A stretch of 64,000 nt of DNA, from contig NZ_QTQI01000011.1 of the NCBI RefSeq assembly GCF_003853705.1, positions 1-64,000 of the forward strand. The letters are read 5' to 3'. The translations under genes and the position numbers were made by a program. This DNA is from Burkholderia sp. Bp8992 (GTDB taxonomy: Bacteria; Pseudomonadota; Gammaproteobacteria; Burkholderiales; Burkholderiaceae). The notes under the pieces are model-generated. The model saw only the letters and a program-made list of their open reading frames with translations, was not told the DNA's origin and did not search any database. How positions within the stretch are numbered: the stretch's first letter is position 1; each line of letters starts with the position of its first letter. Below, piece by piece: positions 15,609-24,137 of the stretch.

Positions 15609-16807
15609 ACGCCGCCTGGCGCCACGCGCGGCGCATCCTGTGCGTGCGGCTCGACAATCTCGGCGACGTGCTGATGACGACGCCCGCGCTGCGGGCGCTG
15701 AAGGAGGGCGGCGACGGCCGCCGGCTCACGCTGCTGACGTCGCGCGCGGCCGCCGTGCTGGCGCAGCATCTGCCGATGGTCGACGACGTGTGGAGCTACG
15801 ACGCGCCGTGGGTCAGGCACCCCGACCAGCGTGGCGACCCGGTGGCCGATCTCGACATGATCGACCGGCTGCTGGCGGGCCGCTTCGACGCGGCCGTGAT
15901 CTTTACCGTCTACAGCCAGAACCCGCTGCCCGCCGCGATGATGTGCTGGCTCGCGGGTATCCCGCTGCGGCTCGCGCATTGCCGCGAGAATCCGTATGAA
16001 CTCCTGACCGACCGCGTGCCGGAAACCGAGCCGGACGCGCACGTGCGCCACGAGGTCGCGCGCCAGCTCGCGCTGGTGCGGACCGTCGGCGCGAAGACGT
16101 CGGACTGGCGGATGGCATTCGAGCCGGGCGACGCGGCGCGGCGCGCGGTGCACACCCGCTTGCGGGCCGCGTTGCGGTGCATCGGCGGCATGCGCCGGCC
16201 GGACGCGGAGCACGCGCGCTGGCTGGTCGTTCATCCGGGCGCGAGCGCAGCCTCGCGGCGCTGGCCGGCCGAGCGGTTCGGCGAAGCCGCCGCCGCCGTC
16301 GCGCCGTGGTTCGACGGCATTGCGGTGACGGGCAGCGCGAGCGAACGCGCGCTGGTCGACACGGTGTGCGAACGCGCGGGGCCACGCGCGGTGCCGCTCG
16401 CCGGCGCGTTGCCGCTCGGCGAACTCGGCGCGCTGGTCGAGACGGCCGACCTGCTGCTGTCGAACAACAGCGGCCCCGTGCATCTCGCGGCCGCGCTCGG
16501 CACGCCGGTGGTCGACCTGTACGCGCTGACCAACCCGCAGCACACGCCGTGGCGTGTGCCGCATCGTGTGCTGAATGTCGACGTACCGTGCCGCAACTGC
16601 TATCGCAGCGTGTGCAACCAGCCCGGCCATCCGTGTTTGCGCGGCGTGAGCGTCGACGACGTGGTCGCCGCCGTGCACGCGTTGCTGCGCGGCGGCGCGC
16701 GTCATGCGCAACGCGCGGCCTCGCGGGCTGCGGCACACGGCGGCGAGCCGGTCGCTGCGCACGCATCGAACGTGATTCCGTTCGCGCACGCCATCACCAG
16801 GAGCTGA
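15605..16807 (+). CDS. Glycosyltransferase family 9 (heptosyltransferase-like)
   Basis: 400 residues. N-terminal LDNLGDVLMTTPALRAL, central VVHPGASAASRRWPAERF and SNNSGPVHLAAALGTPVVDLY mark the ADP-heptose:LPS heptosyltransferase family. A late Cys cluster (CRNCYRSVCNQPGHPC) is also common in this family. It transfers heptose or a similar sugar at the inner face of the inner membrane; donor and acceptor are unknown. It is tightly coupled to the HAD phosphatase, consistent with heptose use. Confidence 0.87.
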   Translation: MNAAWRHARRILCVRLDNLGDVLMTTPALRALKEGGDGRRLTLLTSRAAAVLAQHLPMVDDVWSYDAPWVRHPDQRGDPVADLDMIDRLLAGRFDAAVIFTVYSQNPLPAAMMCWLAGIPLRLAHCRENPYELLTDRVPETEPDAHVRHEVARQLALVRTVGAKTSDWRMAFEPGDAARRAVHTRLRAALRCIGGMRRPDAEHARWLVVHPGASAASRRWPAERFGEAAAAVAPWFDGIAVTGSASERALVDTVCERAGPRAVPLAGALPLGELGALVETADLLLSNNSGPVHLAAALGTPVVDLYALTNPQHTPWRVPHRVLNVDVPCRNCYRSVCNQPGHPCLRGVSVDDVVAAVHALLRGGARHAQRAASRAAAHGGEPVAAHASNVIPFAHAITRS

Positions 16808-16810
16808 GGC

Positions 16811-18556
16811 ATGCCAGACCCGATCCATACGCTCGGCATCAACGCCGCTTTCCACGACAGCGCCGCGTGCATCGTGCGCGACGGCATCGTGATCGCGGCC
16901 GCCGAGGACGAACGCTTCACGCACGTGAAGCACGCGAAGCGTCCGGTGCCGTTCTCGACCTGGGAGCTGCCTTTCCACGCGATCGATTACTGCCTCGCGG
17001 AAGCCGGCATCACGCTCGCGGACGTCGACCACGTCGCCTATTCGTACGACCCGTCGTTCGAACTCGACCGCGAAGGCGCGGCGCCGTCGCTGACGTTGCC
17101 GCTTGCACCGTCCGCGCATGCGCCGCGCGAGGACGGCGCGTCGCCATGGCATCCGCTGTTCCTGTCGTCGATCGTCAACGCGCCGCGCCAGCTCGCGGGC
17201 GGCGCGCCGCATCACCTGCAGCGGCGCTTGCGCGGCGTCACGCACGACGGGCCGTTCCGCTGGCATTTCATCGAGCACCATCTCGCGCACGAGGCGAGCG
17301 CGTTTCTTGCGGCGCCGTTCGAGCGCTGCGCGGTGATGACGATGGACGGGCGCGGCGAGCGCGCGACGACGAGCTACGGCGTGTTCGACGGCCGGTCCTA
17401 CCGGCGGCTCGGGCAGGTCAACCTGCCGCATTCGCTCGGGCTGCTGTACGAGCGGGTCACGCGCTATCTCGGCTTCCTGCATTCGTCCGACGAGTACAAG
17501 GTGATGGCGCTCGCGTCGTACGGCAAGCCGGTGTTCGCCGACGACATGCGCCGGCTCGTGCGGTATCGCGGCGAAGGGCGCTACGACGTGGTCGACGCGG
17601 ATCTCGCCGCGCTGTTCGGTGCGCCGCGCGAACGCGGCGGCCCGATCGAGCCGCATCACTGCGACATCGCGCATGCGCTGCAGATCGTACTGGAAGAGAC
17701 GGCGCTGCAGGCGGTCGACTGGCTGGCCGCCGAGACCGGCGAGCGGCAGCTCGCGATGGCGGGCGGCGTCGCGCTGAACTGCGTGATGAACGCGAAGATC
17801 CGCGATCGTGGCCCGTTCGACGACGTGTGGGTGCAGCCGGCGGCGGGCGACGCGGGCACCGCGCTCGGCGCCGCGCTGTGGACCGACTTCCGGATGCGCG
17901 GCGCGCGCGGCGACTGGCGGATGGATCATGCGTATCTCGGGCCGGCCTACGGCGACGACGCGATCGAGGCCTTCCTGAAGGAAGCGCAGCTGCCGTACCG
18001 GCGGCTCGCCGACGTGGCCGCGCAGACAGCCGCGCTGCTCGCGGCGAACCGCGTGATCGGCTGGTTCCAGGGGCGCATGGAGTTCGGCCCGCGCGCGCTC
18101 GGCGCACGGTCGATCCTCGCGTCGCCGATCGACCCGGACATGCAGCGCAAGCTGAACCGGATCAAGGATCGCGAGGATTTCCGGCCGGTCGCGCCGGTCG
18201 TGCTCGAAAGCCGCGCGCATCACTGGTTTGCCGGCGGCCGGCGCACGCCGCTGCGCGCGCCGTTCATGCTGTTCGTGTACGACGTCGTGGCCGATCGCGC
18301 GGAAAGGATTCCGGCCGTGCGCCACATCGACGGCACCGCGCGCGTGCAGACCGTCGACGAGCGCCAGCATCCGCTGCTGCACGCGCTGCTGACCGAGTTC
18401 GACGCGCTCACCGGCGTGCCGGTGCTCGTCAACACGTCGTTCAACACGCGCGGCGAGCCGATCGTCTGCACGCCGCGCGACGCGATCGAATGCTTCTGGA
18501 CGTCGCCGCTCGATGCGCTCGTGATCGGCCCGTTCCTGCTGGAGAAGCCGCGATGA
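16811..18556 (+). CDS. NodU/TobZ-type carbamoyltransferase
   Basis: 581 residues. The N-terminal Kae1-like domain begins LGINAAFHDSAACIV and contains HHLAHEASAFL and MAGGVALNCVMNAK. The C-terminal domain contains GWFQGRMEFGPRALGARS and DREDFRPVAPVV, both conserved in NodU-family O-carbamoyltransferases. These use carbamoyl phosphate and ATP to carbamoylate a hydroxyl, usually on a sugar. Within this glycosyltransferase run the target is probably the glycan being built. Its stop overlaps the next start (ATGA at 18553). Confidence 0.92.
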   Translation: MPDPIHTLGINAAFHDSAACIVRDGIVIAAAEDERFTHVKHAKRPVPFSTWELPFHAIDYCLAEAGITLADVDHVAYSYDPSFELDREGAAPSLTLPLAPSAHAPREDGASPWHPLFLSSIVNAPRQLAGGAPHHLQRRLRGVTHDGPFRWHFIEHHLAHEASAFLAAPFERCAVMTMDGRGERATTSYGVFDGRSYRRLGQVNLPHSLGLLYERVTRYLGFLHSSDEYKVMALASYGKPVFADDMRRLVRYRGEGRYDVVDADLAALFGAPRERGGPIEPHHCDIAHALQIVLEETALQAVDWLAAETGERQLAMAGGVALNCVMNAKIRDRGPFDDVWVQPAAGDAGTALGAALWTDFRMRGARGDWRMDHAYLGPAYGDDAIEAFLKEAQLPYRRLADVAAQTAALLAANRVIGWFQGRMEFGPRALGARSILASPIDPDMQRKLNRIKDREDFRPVAPVVLESRAHHWFAGGRRTPLRAPFMLFVYDVVADRAERIPAVRHIDGTARVQTVDERQHPLLHALLTEFDALTGVPVLVNTSFNTRGEPIVCTPRDAIECFWTSPLDALVIGPFLLEKPR

Positions 18557-19554
18557 ACCTGCGCGACACGCAACTGCCGCCGGTGGTGTCGGTCGTCGTG
18601 CCGACCTATCGGCGGCCCGACCTGCTCGAACGCTGCCTCGACGCGCTGTGCGTGCAGGTGTTCGATCCGGCGACCTACGAGATCGTCGTCGTGGACGACG
18701 ACCCGGCCGGCAGTGCACGGCCCGTCGTCGATGCATGCCGCGCGCGCGTGACCGACGTGCCGTCGATCCGCTACATGACCGCGCCCGCCACGCAGGGGCC
18801 GGCCGGCGCACGCAACGTCGGCTGGCGCAGCGCGTGCGGCGCACTGATCGCGTTCACCGACGACGACACGATTCCCGACCCGACCTGGCTGCGTTACGGT
18901 GCGGCGGCGCTGCTGGCCGAGCCGTCGGCGGTGGCCGCGGCAGGGCGCATCGACGTGCCGCTGCGGGCGTGCCCGACCGACTACGAGCGCGATGCGGCGG
19001 GCCTCGCGCATGCGGAATTCGCGACGGCGAACTGCTTCGTGCGGCGCGCGGCGCTCGAACGCATCGGCGGTTTCGACGAACGCTTCACGCGTGCATGGCG
19101 CGAAGACGCGGACCTGATGTTCGCGCTGCGCGAGCATGCGGGGCCGATCGTCGATGCCGGTGCAGCGCGCATCGTGCATCCGGTGCGCCCTGCGCGTTGG
19201 GGGGCGAGCGTCGGCCAGCAGTCGAAGGTGTATTTCGACGCGCTGTTGTACAAGAAGCATCGCGCGACCTACCGGCGCCACATCCGGCCGGTGCCGCCGT
19301 GGCACTACTATGCGGCCGTGCTGGCGGCGCTCGGTGCGATCGCGTGCTTCATGGCCGGATGGCCGGCGCCGGGCGTCGCGTGCGCGGCGGTCTGGGCCGT
19401 GATTACCGCCGCGTTCTGCGTGAAGCGACTGCGCGGCACGCAGCTCACGCCGTCGCACGTTGCCGAGATGATCGTCACGTCCGTCGCGATTCCGCCCGTG
19501 TCCGTGTACTGGCGCATGCGCGGGGCATTTCATTTCCGGGTGCTCTTCCTTTGA
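18553..19554 (+). CDS. GT2 family glycosyltransferase with C-terminal membrane segments
   Basis: 333 residues. GT-A fold with VSVVVPTYRRPDLLERCL, DDDP near 50, and the DDD metal-binding motif in AFTDDDTIPDP; the acceptor-side motif is WREDADLMFAL. Two hydrophobic segments near 250-300 suggest membrane anchoring. The inverting polymer- or core-building function cannot be resolved. The tnpB element is inserted directly after its stop codon, separating it from the next glycosyltransferase genes. Confidence 0.88.
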   Translation: MNLRDTQLPPVVSVVVPTYRRPDLLERCLDALCVQVFDPATYEIVVVDDDPAGSARPVVDACRARVTDVPSIRYMTAPATQGPAGARNVGWRSACGALIAFTDDDTIPDPTWLRYGAAALLAEPSAVAAAGRIDVPLRACPTDYERDAAGLAHAEFATANCFVRRAALERIGGFDERFTRAWREDADLMFALREHAGPIVDAGAARIVHPVRPARWGASVGQQSKVYFDALLYKKHRATYRRHIRPVPPWHYYAAVLAALGAIACFMAGWPAPGVACAAVWAVITAAFCVKRLRGTQLTPSHVAEMIVTSVAIPPVSVYWRMRGAFHFRVLFL

Positions 19555-19720
19555 CGTCCTCCTGTCCCTAAAGGGAGAGGATTCCCACATCTGGCGATGC
19601 ACGTCCGCATCGGAGAATGTTCAACGCAGCGTTGGTATCTCGATCATGCTCGACACCACAGTCACTGCAGGCCCACTCTCTTATTCTCAGTCCTGCGATA
19701 CCTTTCGGCCGCGTCGTGCT
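19540..19720 (-). ncRNA. Predicted omega (right-end) RNA overlapping the 3' end of tnpB
   Basis: TnpB nucleases of this family use an RNA that overlaps the 3' end of the gene and continues past the element end, where flanking sequence becomes the guide. If so, the guide here reads out of the element into the 3' end of the GT2 gene. Boundaries and folding are not determined; the call rests on family knowledge and the hairpin at 19565-19577. Confidence 0.35.
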
Positions 19721-20701
19721 GTCTTTCGACCCGCACGACGAACAGGACTGGGTCGAACCGCTTTCGTCGACTTCCTCGAACGTGGCTCCGTGCGCGATCG
19801 CTTTGTAGCTGAGCTTGTTTCGGAAGGACGACGAGGATGCGTCGTAGACGCTCTTCGCCATCCTGGTTCTGGCAAGTTTGACAGCCGACACGTTGCTGAC
19901 CGCGATGTAATCGAAGCGCCGCACCAGATCGAGCGCGAGCTTGTGCTGGAAATCGGCGCGGGCATTCGCGATCTTTGCGTGCAGCTTCGCGATATGTCGC
20001 TTGTGCTTTCGCGCCCGTTGCGCTTTCGCCAGCTTTTCCGCCGCTCGTCGACCGAACTGGTCATTGGGCAGCTTCTCGCCGGTCGAAAGTGTGGCGAAGT
20101 CTTTGAGGCCGAGATCGATGCCGACACCGGAACGGATAGGTCGGGCCGAAACATCCGGCATCTCGATCACGATGTTGAGAAACCAGTTGCCGCGTGCATC
20201 CTGCGCAAAGCTGGTTCCATCCTTGATCTTGCCTTCGGGAAGCGGTCGGCTGTTGAACACGCGGAAGGTGTTGCCGGCGAAACGGAACGCGTCGCCCTCG
20301 CGCTTCAGGTCACGGCCCTTCAACGGCACCCAGCCGAGCGACTTCCTGCCGCGATAACGCAGGTACGGGTGACGGTGCTGACTGCGCGACTTCGCGTATT
20401 GCTCGCAAGTCGCGTTGATCGTGCCGGAGTGGATGCCGAGTTCCTTGCTGCTGCCGGTCGTCAGCACGTTCAGGTCGAATCCCGTCGGCCACTTCTTGCT
20501 CCACTTGAGCGCGTGCTTCTGCGTGTCGTTGCAAAAGTTCCAGACGTAGTTCACCACACGGCTCTGCTTGTTGAGCGGTCCATTGAGCGATTTCACCCGG
20601 TAGCGGTAGACAAGGATCATGCAGGCGATCCTAACCCGTGGAAGAAGCTGCCTGTCAACAGCAGGCCTTTCCTCTCCGTCCTGAAGGACGGGGTTTCTCG
20701 G
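19555..20701 (-). mobile_element. tnpB-only IS200/IS605-type (IS1341-like) element
   Basis: One tnpB gene without a tnpA transposase. Ends are inferred: at the right (20676-20691) a hairpin CCGTCC-TGAA-GGACGG followed by GGGGTTTCTCGG, characteristic of this family's left end; at the left (19565-19577) a short hairpin TCCCT-AA-AGGGA near the tnpB stop. No terminal inverted repeats or target duplication, as expected for the family. The boundaries are estimates to within about ten bases. Confidence 0.75.
19568..20620 (-). CDS. tnpB: RNA-guided endonuclease TnpB
   Basis: 350 residues. RuvC-I is GIDLGLKDFATLS. The second acidic residue sits in ATFEEVDESGSTQ. The zinc ribbon has CSSCG and CSDCG pairs. 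RuvC-III is DRDTNAALNIL. All three acidic active-site positions appear intact, so the nuclease could be active. The reading frame is full length, although family members are often 370-400 residues. Codon use is less GC-biased than the surrounding genes, consistent with transfer. It runs against the glycan operon that surrounds it. Confidence 0.92.
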   Translation of the reverse strand: MILVYRYRVKSLNGPLNKQSRVVNYVWNFCNDTQKHALKWSKKWPTGFDLNVLTTGSSKELGIHSGTINATCEQYAKSRSQHRHPYLRYRGRKSLGWVPLKGRDLKREGDAFRFAGNTFRVFNSRPLPEGKIKDGTSFAQDARGNWFLNIVIEMPDVSARPIRSGVGIDLGLKDFATLSTGEKLPNDQFGRRAAEKLAKAQRARKHKRHIAKLHAKIANARADFQHKLALDLVRRFDYIAVSNVSAVKLARTRMAKSVYDASSSSFRNKLSYKAIAHGATFEEVDESGSTQSCSSCGSKDSTTRPKGIAGLRIREWACSDCGVEHDRDTNAALNILRCGRASPDVGILSL

Positions 20702-20709
20702 AGCAACTG

Positions 20710-21798
20710 ATGAAGCTCGATCCCAGCGTTGATTCCGACGGCCCGCGCGGCCCGAAGCGGATCGCGGTGTTCCGTGCGTTACAGCTCGGCGACATGCTGT
20801 GCGCCGTGCCCGCGTTGCGCGCGCTGCGGCGCGGCGAACCCGATGCGCGCATCACGCTGATCGGCCTGCCGTGGGCGCGCGAATTCGCGTCGCGCTTCTC
20901 GGACTACATCGACAGCTTCATCGCGTTTCCGGGTGCGCCGGGTCTCGCCGAGCAGCCCGCACCGGACGCGGCCGCGCGCGAAGCGTTCATCGCCGAATGC
21001 CGGTCGCGCGACTTCGACCTCGCAATCCAGCTGCACGGCAGCGGCGCACACACGAACGCGATCGTCGCGTCGCTCGGCGCGACCCGCACGGCCGGTTTCG
21101 TGCCGGCCGGCGGCGGCACGACCGCGCTCGACTGCGCGCTGGTCTGGCGCGACGACGAACCGGAAGTGACGCGCTACCTGACGCTGACGCGCGAGCTCGG
21201 CTATGCGGACTGGGGCGACTACCTCGAATTCCCGCTCGGCGGCCTCGACTATGCGCTGTGGCACGTGCTCTGCGACGAACACGCGCTCGATCCGGGCCGC
21301 TACGTGATCGTCCATCCCGGCGCGCGGATGGCGTCGCGGCGCTGGCCGGTCGAGCGCTTCGCACTCGCGGCGCGGCAACTGGCCGACGACGGCTGGCAGA
21401 TCGTGCTGACCGGCACGCGCGCGGAACTGGCGCTGGCCGGCGCATTCGCCGAGCATCTCGCGCGGCCGTGCGTGAACCTGTGCGGCCGCACGCCGCTCGG
21501 TGCGCTCGCGGCGTTGATCGGCCGTGCGCGGCTGCTGATGTGCAACGACACGGGCGTGTCGCATATCGCGGCGGCGCTCGGCACGCCGAGCGTCGTCGTC
21601 GCGTGCGGCAGCGACGTGGCGCGCTGGGCGCCGCTCGACGGCACGCGCCATCGCGTGCTCGCGAACTACCCGGCCTGCCGGCCGTGCATGTTCGATACGT
21701 GCCCGTACGGGCACGAATGCGCGACGGCGATCGGCGTCGGCGACGTGATGGACCAGGCGGGCGCACTGCTCGCAGAGGAGAGACGTCATGTCACATAA
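20710..21798 (+). CDS. Glycosyltransferase family 9 (heptosyltransferase-like), second copy
   Basis: 362 residues. ALQLGDMLCAVPALRALRRG, VHPGARMASRRWPVERFALA and CNDTGVSHIAAALGTPSVVV define GT9. The C-terminal Cys cluster is CRPCMFDTCPYGHEC. It is related to, but clearly different from, the GT9 at 15605. The start sits nine bases after the inferred end of the IS element; the element may have displaced the original leader, and no clear Shine-Dalgarno is visible in the remaining bases (GGAGCAACTG only). It overlaps the next gene by 11 bases. Confidence 0.87.
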   Translation: MKLDPSVDSDGPRGPKRIAVFRALQLGDMLCAVPALRALRRGEPDARITLIGLPWAREFASRFSDYIDSFIAFPGAPGLAEQPAPDAAAREAFIAECRSRDFDLAIQLHGSGAHTNAIVASLGATRTAGFVPAGGGTTALDCALVWRDDEPEVTRYLTLTRELGYADWGDYLEFPLGGLDYALWHVLCDEHALDPGRYVIVHPGARMASRRWPVERFALAARQLADDGWQIVLTGTRAELALAGAFAEHLARPCVNLCGRTPLGALAALIGRARLLMCNDTGVSHIAAALGTPSVVVACGSDVARWAPLDGTRHRVLANYPACRPCMFDTCPYGHECATAIGVGDVMDQAGALLAEERRHVT

Positions 21799-22738
21799 GC
21801 GATTGCGCGTGCTGACCTGGCACGTGCATGGCAACTACCTGTATTACCTGTCGCAGGCGCCGCACGATTTCTACATCGTCACGAAGCCGCAGCATCCGGC
21901 GGGTTACGCGGGCCGCGTCGGGCACCTGCCGTGGGGCGACAACGTGCATGAGGTACCGGCGGAGTGCGTACGCGACACAACGTTCGACTGCGTGCTGTAC
22001 CAGCATGTGAAGCATTACCAGCACGACCGCCTGCGGCTGCTGAGCGAAGCGCAGCGCGCACTGCCGACGCTGTTCGTCGAGCACGATCCGCCGCGCGAGC
22101 ATCCGACCGACACGCTGCACCCGGTGCAGGACCCGAACGTGTTGCTCGTGCACGTGACGCCGTTCAACGCGCTGATGTGGGACAACGGCGTGACGCCGAC
22201 GCGCGTGATCGAGCATGGCGTGCCGATGCCCGAGGGCGTTGAATATCGCGGTACGCTGCCGAAGGGCGTGACCGTCGTGAACCATCTCGCGAAGCGCGGC
22301 CGGCGCCTCGGCGCGGACGTGTTCGAGGCGGCGCGCCACTGCGTGCCGATCGACCTGGTCGGGATGGGCTCGGCCGAGCTCGGCGGGATCGGCGAGGTGT
22401 CGAACCCGGCGCTGCCGCAGTTCCTGTCGCACTACCGGTTCTTCTTCAATCCGATCCGCTACACGAGCCTCGGGCTCGCGGTGATCGAGGCGATGATGAT
22501 CGGGCTGCCGATCATCGCACTCGCCACGACCGAGATGGCGCAGCTCGTGAGAAGCGGTTGCAACGGCATGGCCGATACGCGGCCGGCCGTGCTGGTCGAT
22601 GCGATGCGCATGCTGATCCGCGATCCGGAGCTGGCGCGCGAGTGGGGCGCGGCGGCCCGGCGCGACGCATGCGAACGATTCGGCATCGAACGGTTCGCGC
22701 GCGACTGGGACGCGGCACTGCACGACGTGACGGCATAG
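21788..22738 (+). CDS. GT4-like glycosyltransferase
   Basis: 316 residues beginning RLRVLTWHVHGNYLYYLSQ. The C-terminal half has the GT-B donor-site pattern: YRFFFNPIRYTSLGLAVIEAMMIGLPIIAL followed by a C-terminal helical cap. Similar proteins appear as putative glycosyltransferases in capsule and LPS loci. AGGAG precedes the start within the end of the upstream GT9 gene, so translation is coupled. Donor sugar unknown. It converges with the activator gene at 22749. Confidence 0.8.
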   Translation: MSHKRLRVLTWHVHGNYLYYLSQAPHDFYIVTKPQHPAGYAGRVGHLPWGDNVHEVPAECVRDTTFDCVLYQHVKHYQHDRLRLLSEAQRALPTLFVEHDPPREHPTDTLHPVQDPNVLLVHVTPFNALMWDNGVTPTRVIEHGVPMPEGVEYRGTLPKGVTVVNHLAKRGRRLGADVFEAARHCVPIDLVGMGSAELGGIGEVSNPALPQFLSHYRFFFNPIRYTSLGLAVIEAMMIGLPIIALATTEMAQLVRSGCNGMADTRPAVLVDAMRMLIRDPELAREWGAAARRDACERFGIERFARDWDAALHDVTA

Positions 22739-22748
22739 CGCGTCGCGC

Positions 22749-23786
22749 TCATGGCGCCGGCGCGGACGACGCGTCGGGCGGGTTGCCGCCGTTCGCCGCA
22801 TTCGCATTCTGCGGCGCGGTGGCGCTGGCCGCGTTGCGCTCGTGCGCGGGCAGCAGCGCGAGACGGTTGTACAGCGTCTTCAGGCTGATGCCGAGCGCCT
22901 TCGCGGTACGCGGCTTGTCGCCCTTGAAATGCCGCAGCGACGCGACGATGAAGCGCTGCTGCGTATGCGCGAGCGTCGTGCCGATATGCAGCGTCATCGC
23001 GTTGTGACGGACTTCCTCGCGCGGTGGCGGGCGGCGCGGCAACTGCAGTTCGATCTGCTCGTCGGCGAGGATGAAGGCGCGTTCCAGTGCGTTGCGCAAC
23101 TCGCGCACGTTGCCGGGCCACGAATACGCGCGCAGCGCCTTCATCGCCTGCGTCGACAGCCGCTTTCTCGTGCGGTGCCGCGCATTCAGCCGCTCGACGA
23201 TCTGCAGCGCGATGTCGCCGACGTCGTCCTCGCGCTGCCTGAGCGCGGGCACGTGCAGCGCGACCGGTGCGATCCGGTAGAACAGGTCTTCGCGCAAGCG
23301 GCCGCTGCGCAGCGCCTCGACGGGATCGTGGTGGGTGGCCGCGACGATCCGCACGTCGAGCGGAATCGGCTCGTGGCCGCCGACGCGAACGATCGTGTTC
23401 GTCTCGAGCGTACGCAGCAGCTTGACCTGCAGTTCGCCGGGCATCTCGGCGATCTCGTCGAGAAACAGCGTGCCGCCGCGCGCGGCTTCGAACATGCCCA
23501 CATGCTGGGCAACGGCGCCCGTGAAGCTGCCTTTCTCGTGACCGAACAATTGCGATTCCGCGATGTCGTGCGGGATCGCGCCGCAGTTGACGGGCACGAA
23601 CGGCCCGCGTCGGCGCGGGCTCATGTCGTGGATGAGCCGCGCGACGATATCCTTGCCGGCACCGCTTTCTCCGACGATCAAAACGCTGATGCGCGTGGCC
23701 GCCACGCGCGATATTTTCAGCAGCAGATCCTGGATCGTGCGCGAGCGACCGAACAGACGTGCGCCGTCGTCGACTGATTTCGACAT
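22749..23786 (-). CDS. Sigma-54-dependent activator lacking a regulatory domain
   Basis: 345 residues. AAA+ domain from residue 1: Walker A GESGAGKD (39-46), the sigma-54 contact loop GSFTGA (86-91), Walker B Asp110-Glu111 and WPGNVREL. A Fis-type HTH ends with SLKTLYNRL (301-309), followed by a 36-residue Ala/Asn/Pro tail. There is no receiver, GAF or PAS domain, so activity must be controlled by amount or by a partner, as for PspF or HrpR/S. The recognition helix is almost identical to that of the divergent activator at 24138, which suggests shared targets. I chose ATG 23786; the longer upstream frame has no domain. Confidence 0.9.
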   Translation of the reverse strand: MSKSVDDGARLFGRSRTIQDLLLKISRVAATRISVLIVGESGAGKDIVARLIHDMSPRRRGPFVPVNCGAIPHDIAESQLFGHEKGSFTGAVAQHVGMFEAARGGTLFLDEIAEMPGELQVKLLRTLETNTIVRVGGHEPIPLDVRIVAATHHDPVEALRSGRLREDLFYRIAPVALHVPALRQREDDVGDIALQIVERLNARHRTRKRLSTQAMKALRAYSWPGNVRELRNALERAFILADEQIELQLPRRPPPREEVRHNAMTLHIGTTLAHTQQRFIVASLRHFKGDKPRTAKALGISLKTLYNRLALLPAHERNAASATAPQNANAANGGNPPDASSAPAP

Positions 23787-24137
23787 GATGTGATCCCGAA
23801 TGGGGAAGATTTGACCGAATGTGTCGAGGCGGATGAAAAAATGACGTGGCACACGCCGTTTTTCACGTCTCCAGCATACATTTCGTACCGATTCCAAGGC
23901 ATTGAATCTGGCAATGCGGGTAGCGTCGACAGATAGATTTATTCGATGAGCGAAGCTTGCGCGACACCGTTCTTCTATACTGCTAAGCACTCGTATGTCA
24001 TTGCAGGAAGTCTCGTCTGCTCATTCGCGTGCAGCGTCGCGCGTGTCGTCGTATGTGCCGGTGGCGCACGCCGCGCGCGGCATGCATGCCGCGGTGTCGG
24101 CCGACGCATGGGCCGGGCCGCATTACAAGGAGCCTCG
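23787..24137. other. 351-base divergent intergenic region between two sigma-54 activators
   Basis: No gene supported. It is lower in GC than its surroundings around 23820-23990. It contains TATACT at 23976-23981 (a possible -10 toward the right-hand gene, without a good -35), an 18-base palindrome at 24076-24093, and no full sigma-54 consensus on either strand. The two activators are therefore more likely made from ordinary sigma-70-type promoters. Confidence 0.5.
24076..24093. repeat. Perfect 18-base palindrome upstream of the NtrC-like activator
   Basis: CGCGGCATGCATGCCGCG is self-complementary over 18 bases and lies 45 bases before ATG 24138. It could be an operator. It also contains GG and GC at sigma-54 spacing (GGCATG-CATG-CCGC), but without TTGC, so I do not call it a promoter. 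Confidence 0.5.

Noticed and set aside
23911-23924. Minus-strand GCTACC-CGCA-TTGC before the 345-aa activator
   Set aside because: The invariant second G of the -24 GG is missing.
24079-24092. GGCATG-CATG-CCGC as a sigma-54 promoter of the NtrC-like activator
   Set aside because: The -12 element lacks both T residues; the sequence is better explained as part of an 18-base palindrome.
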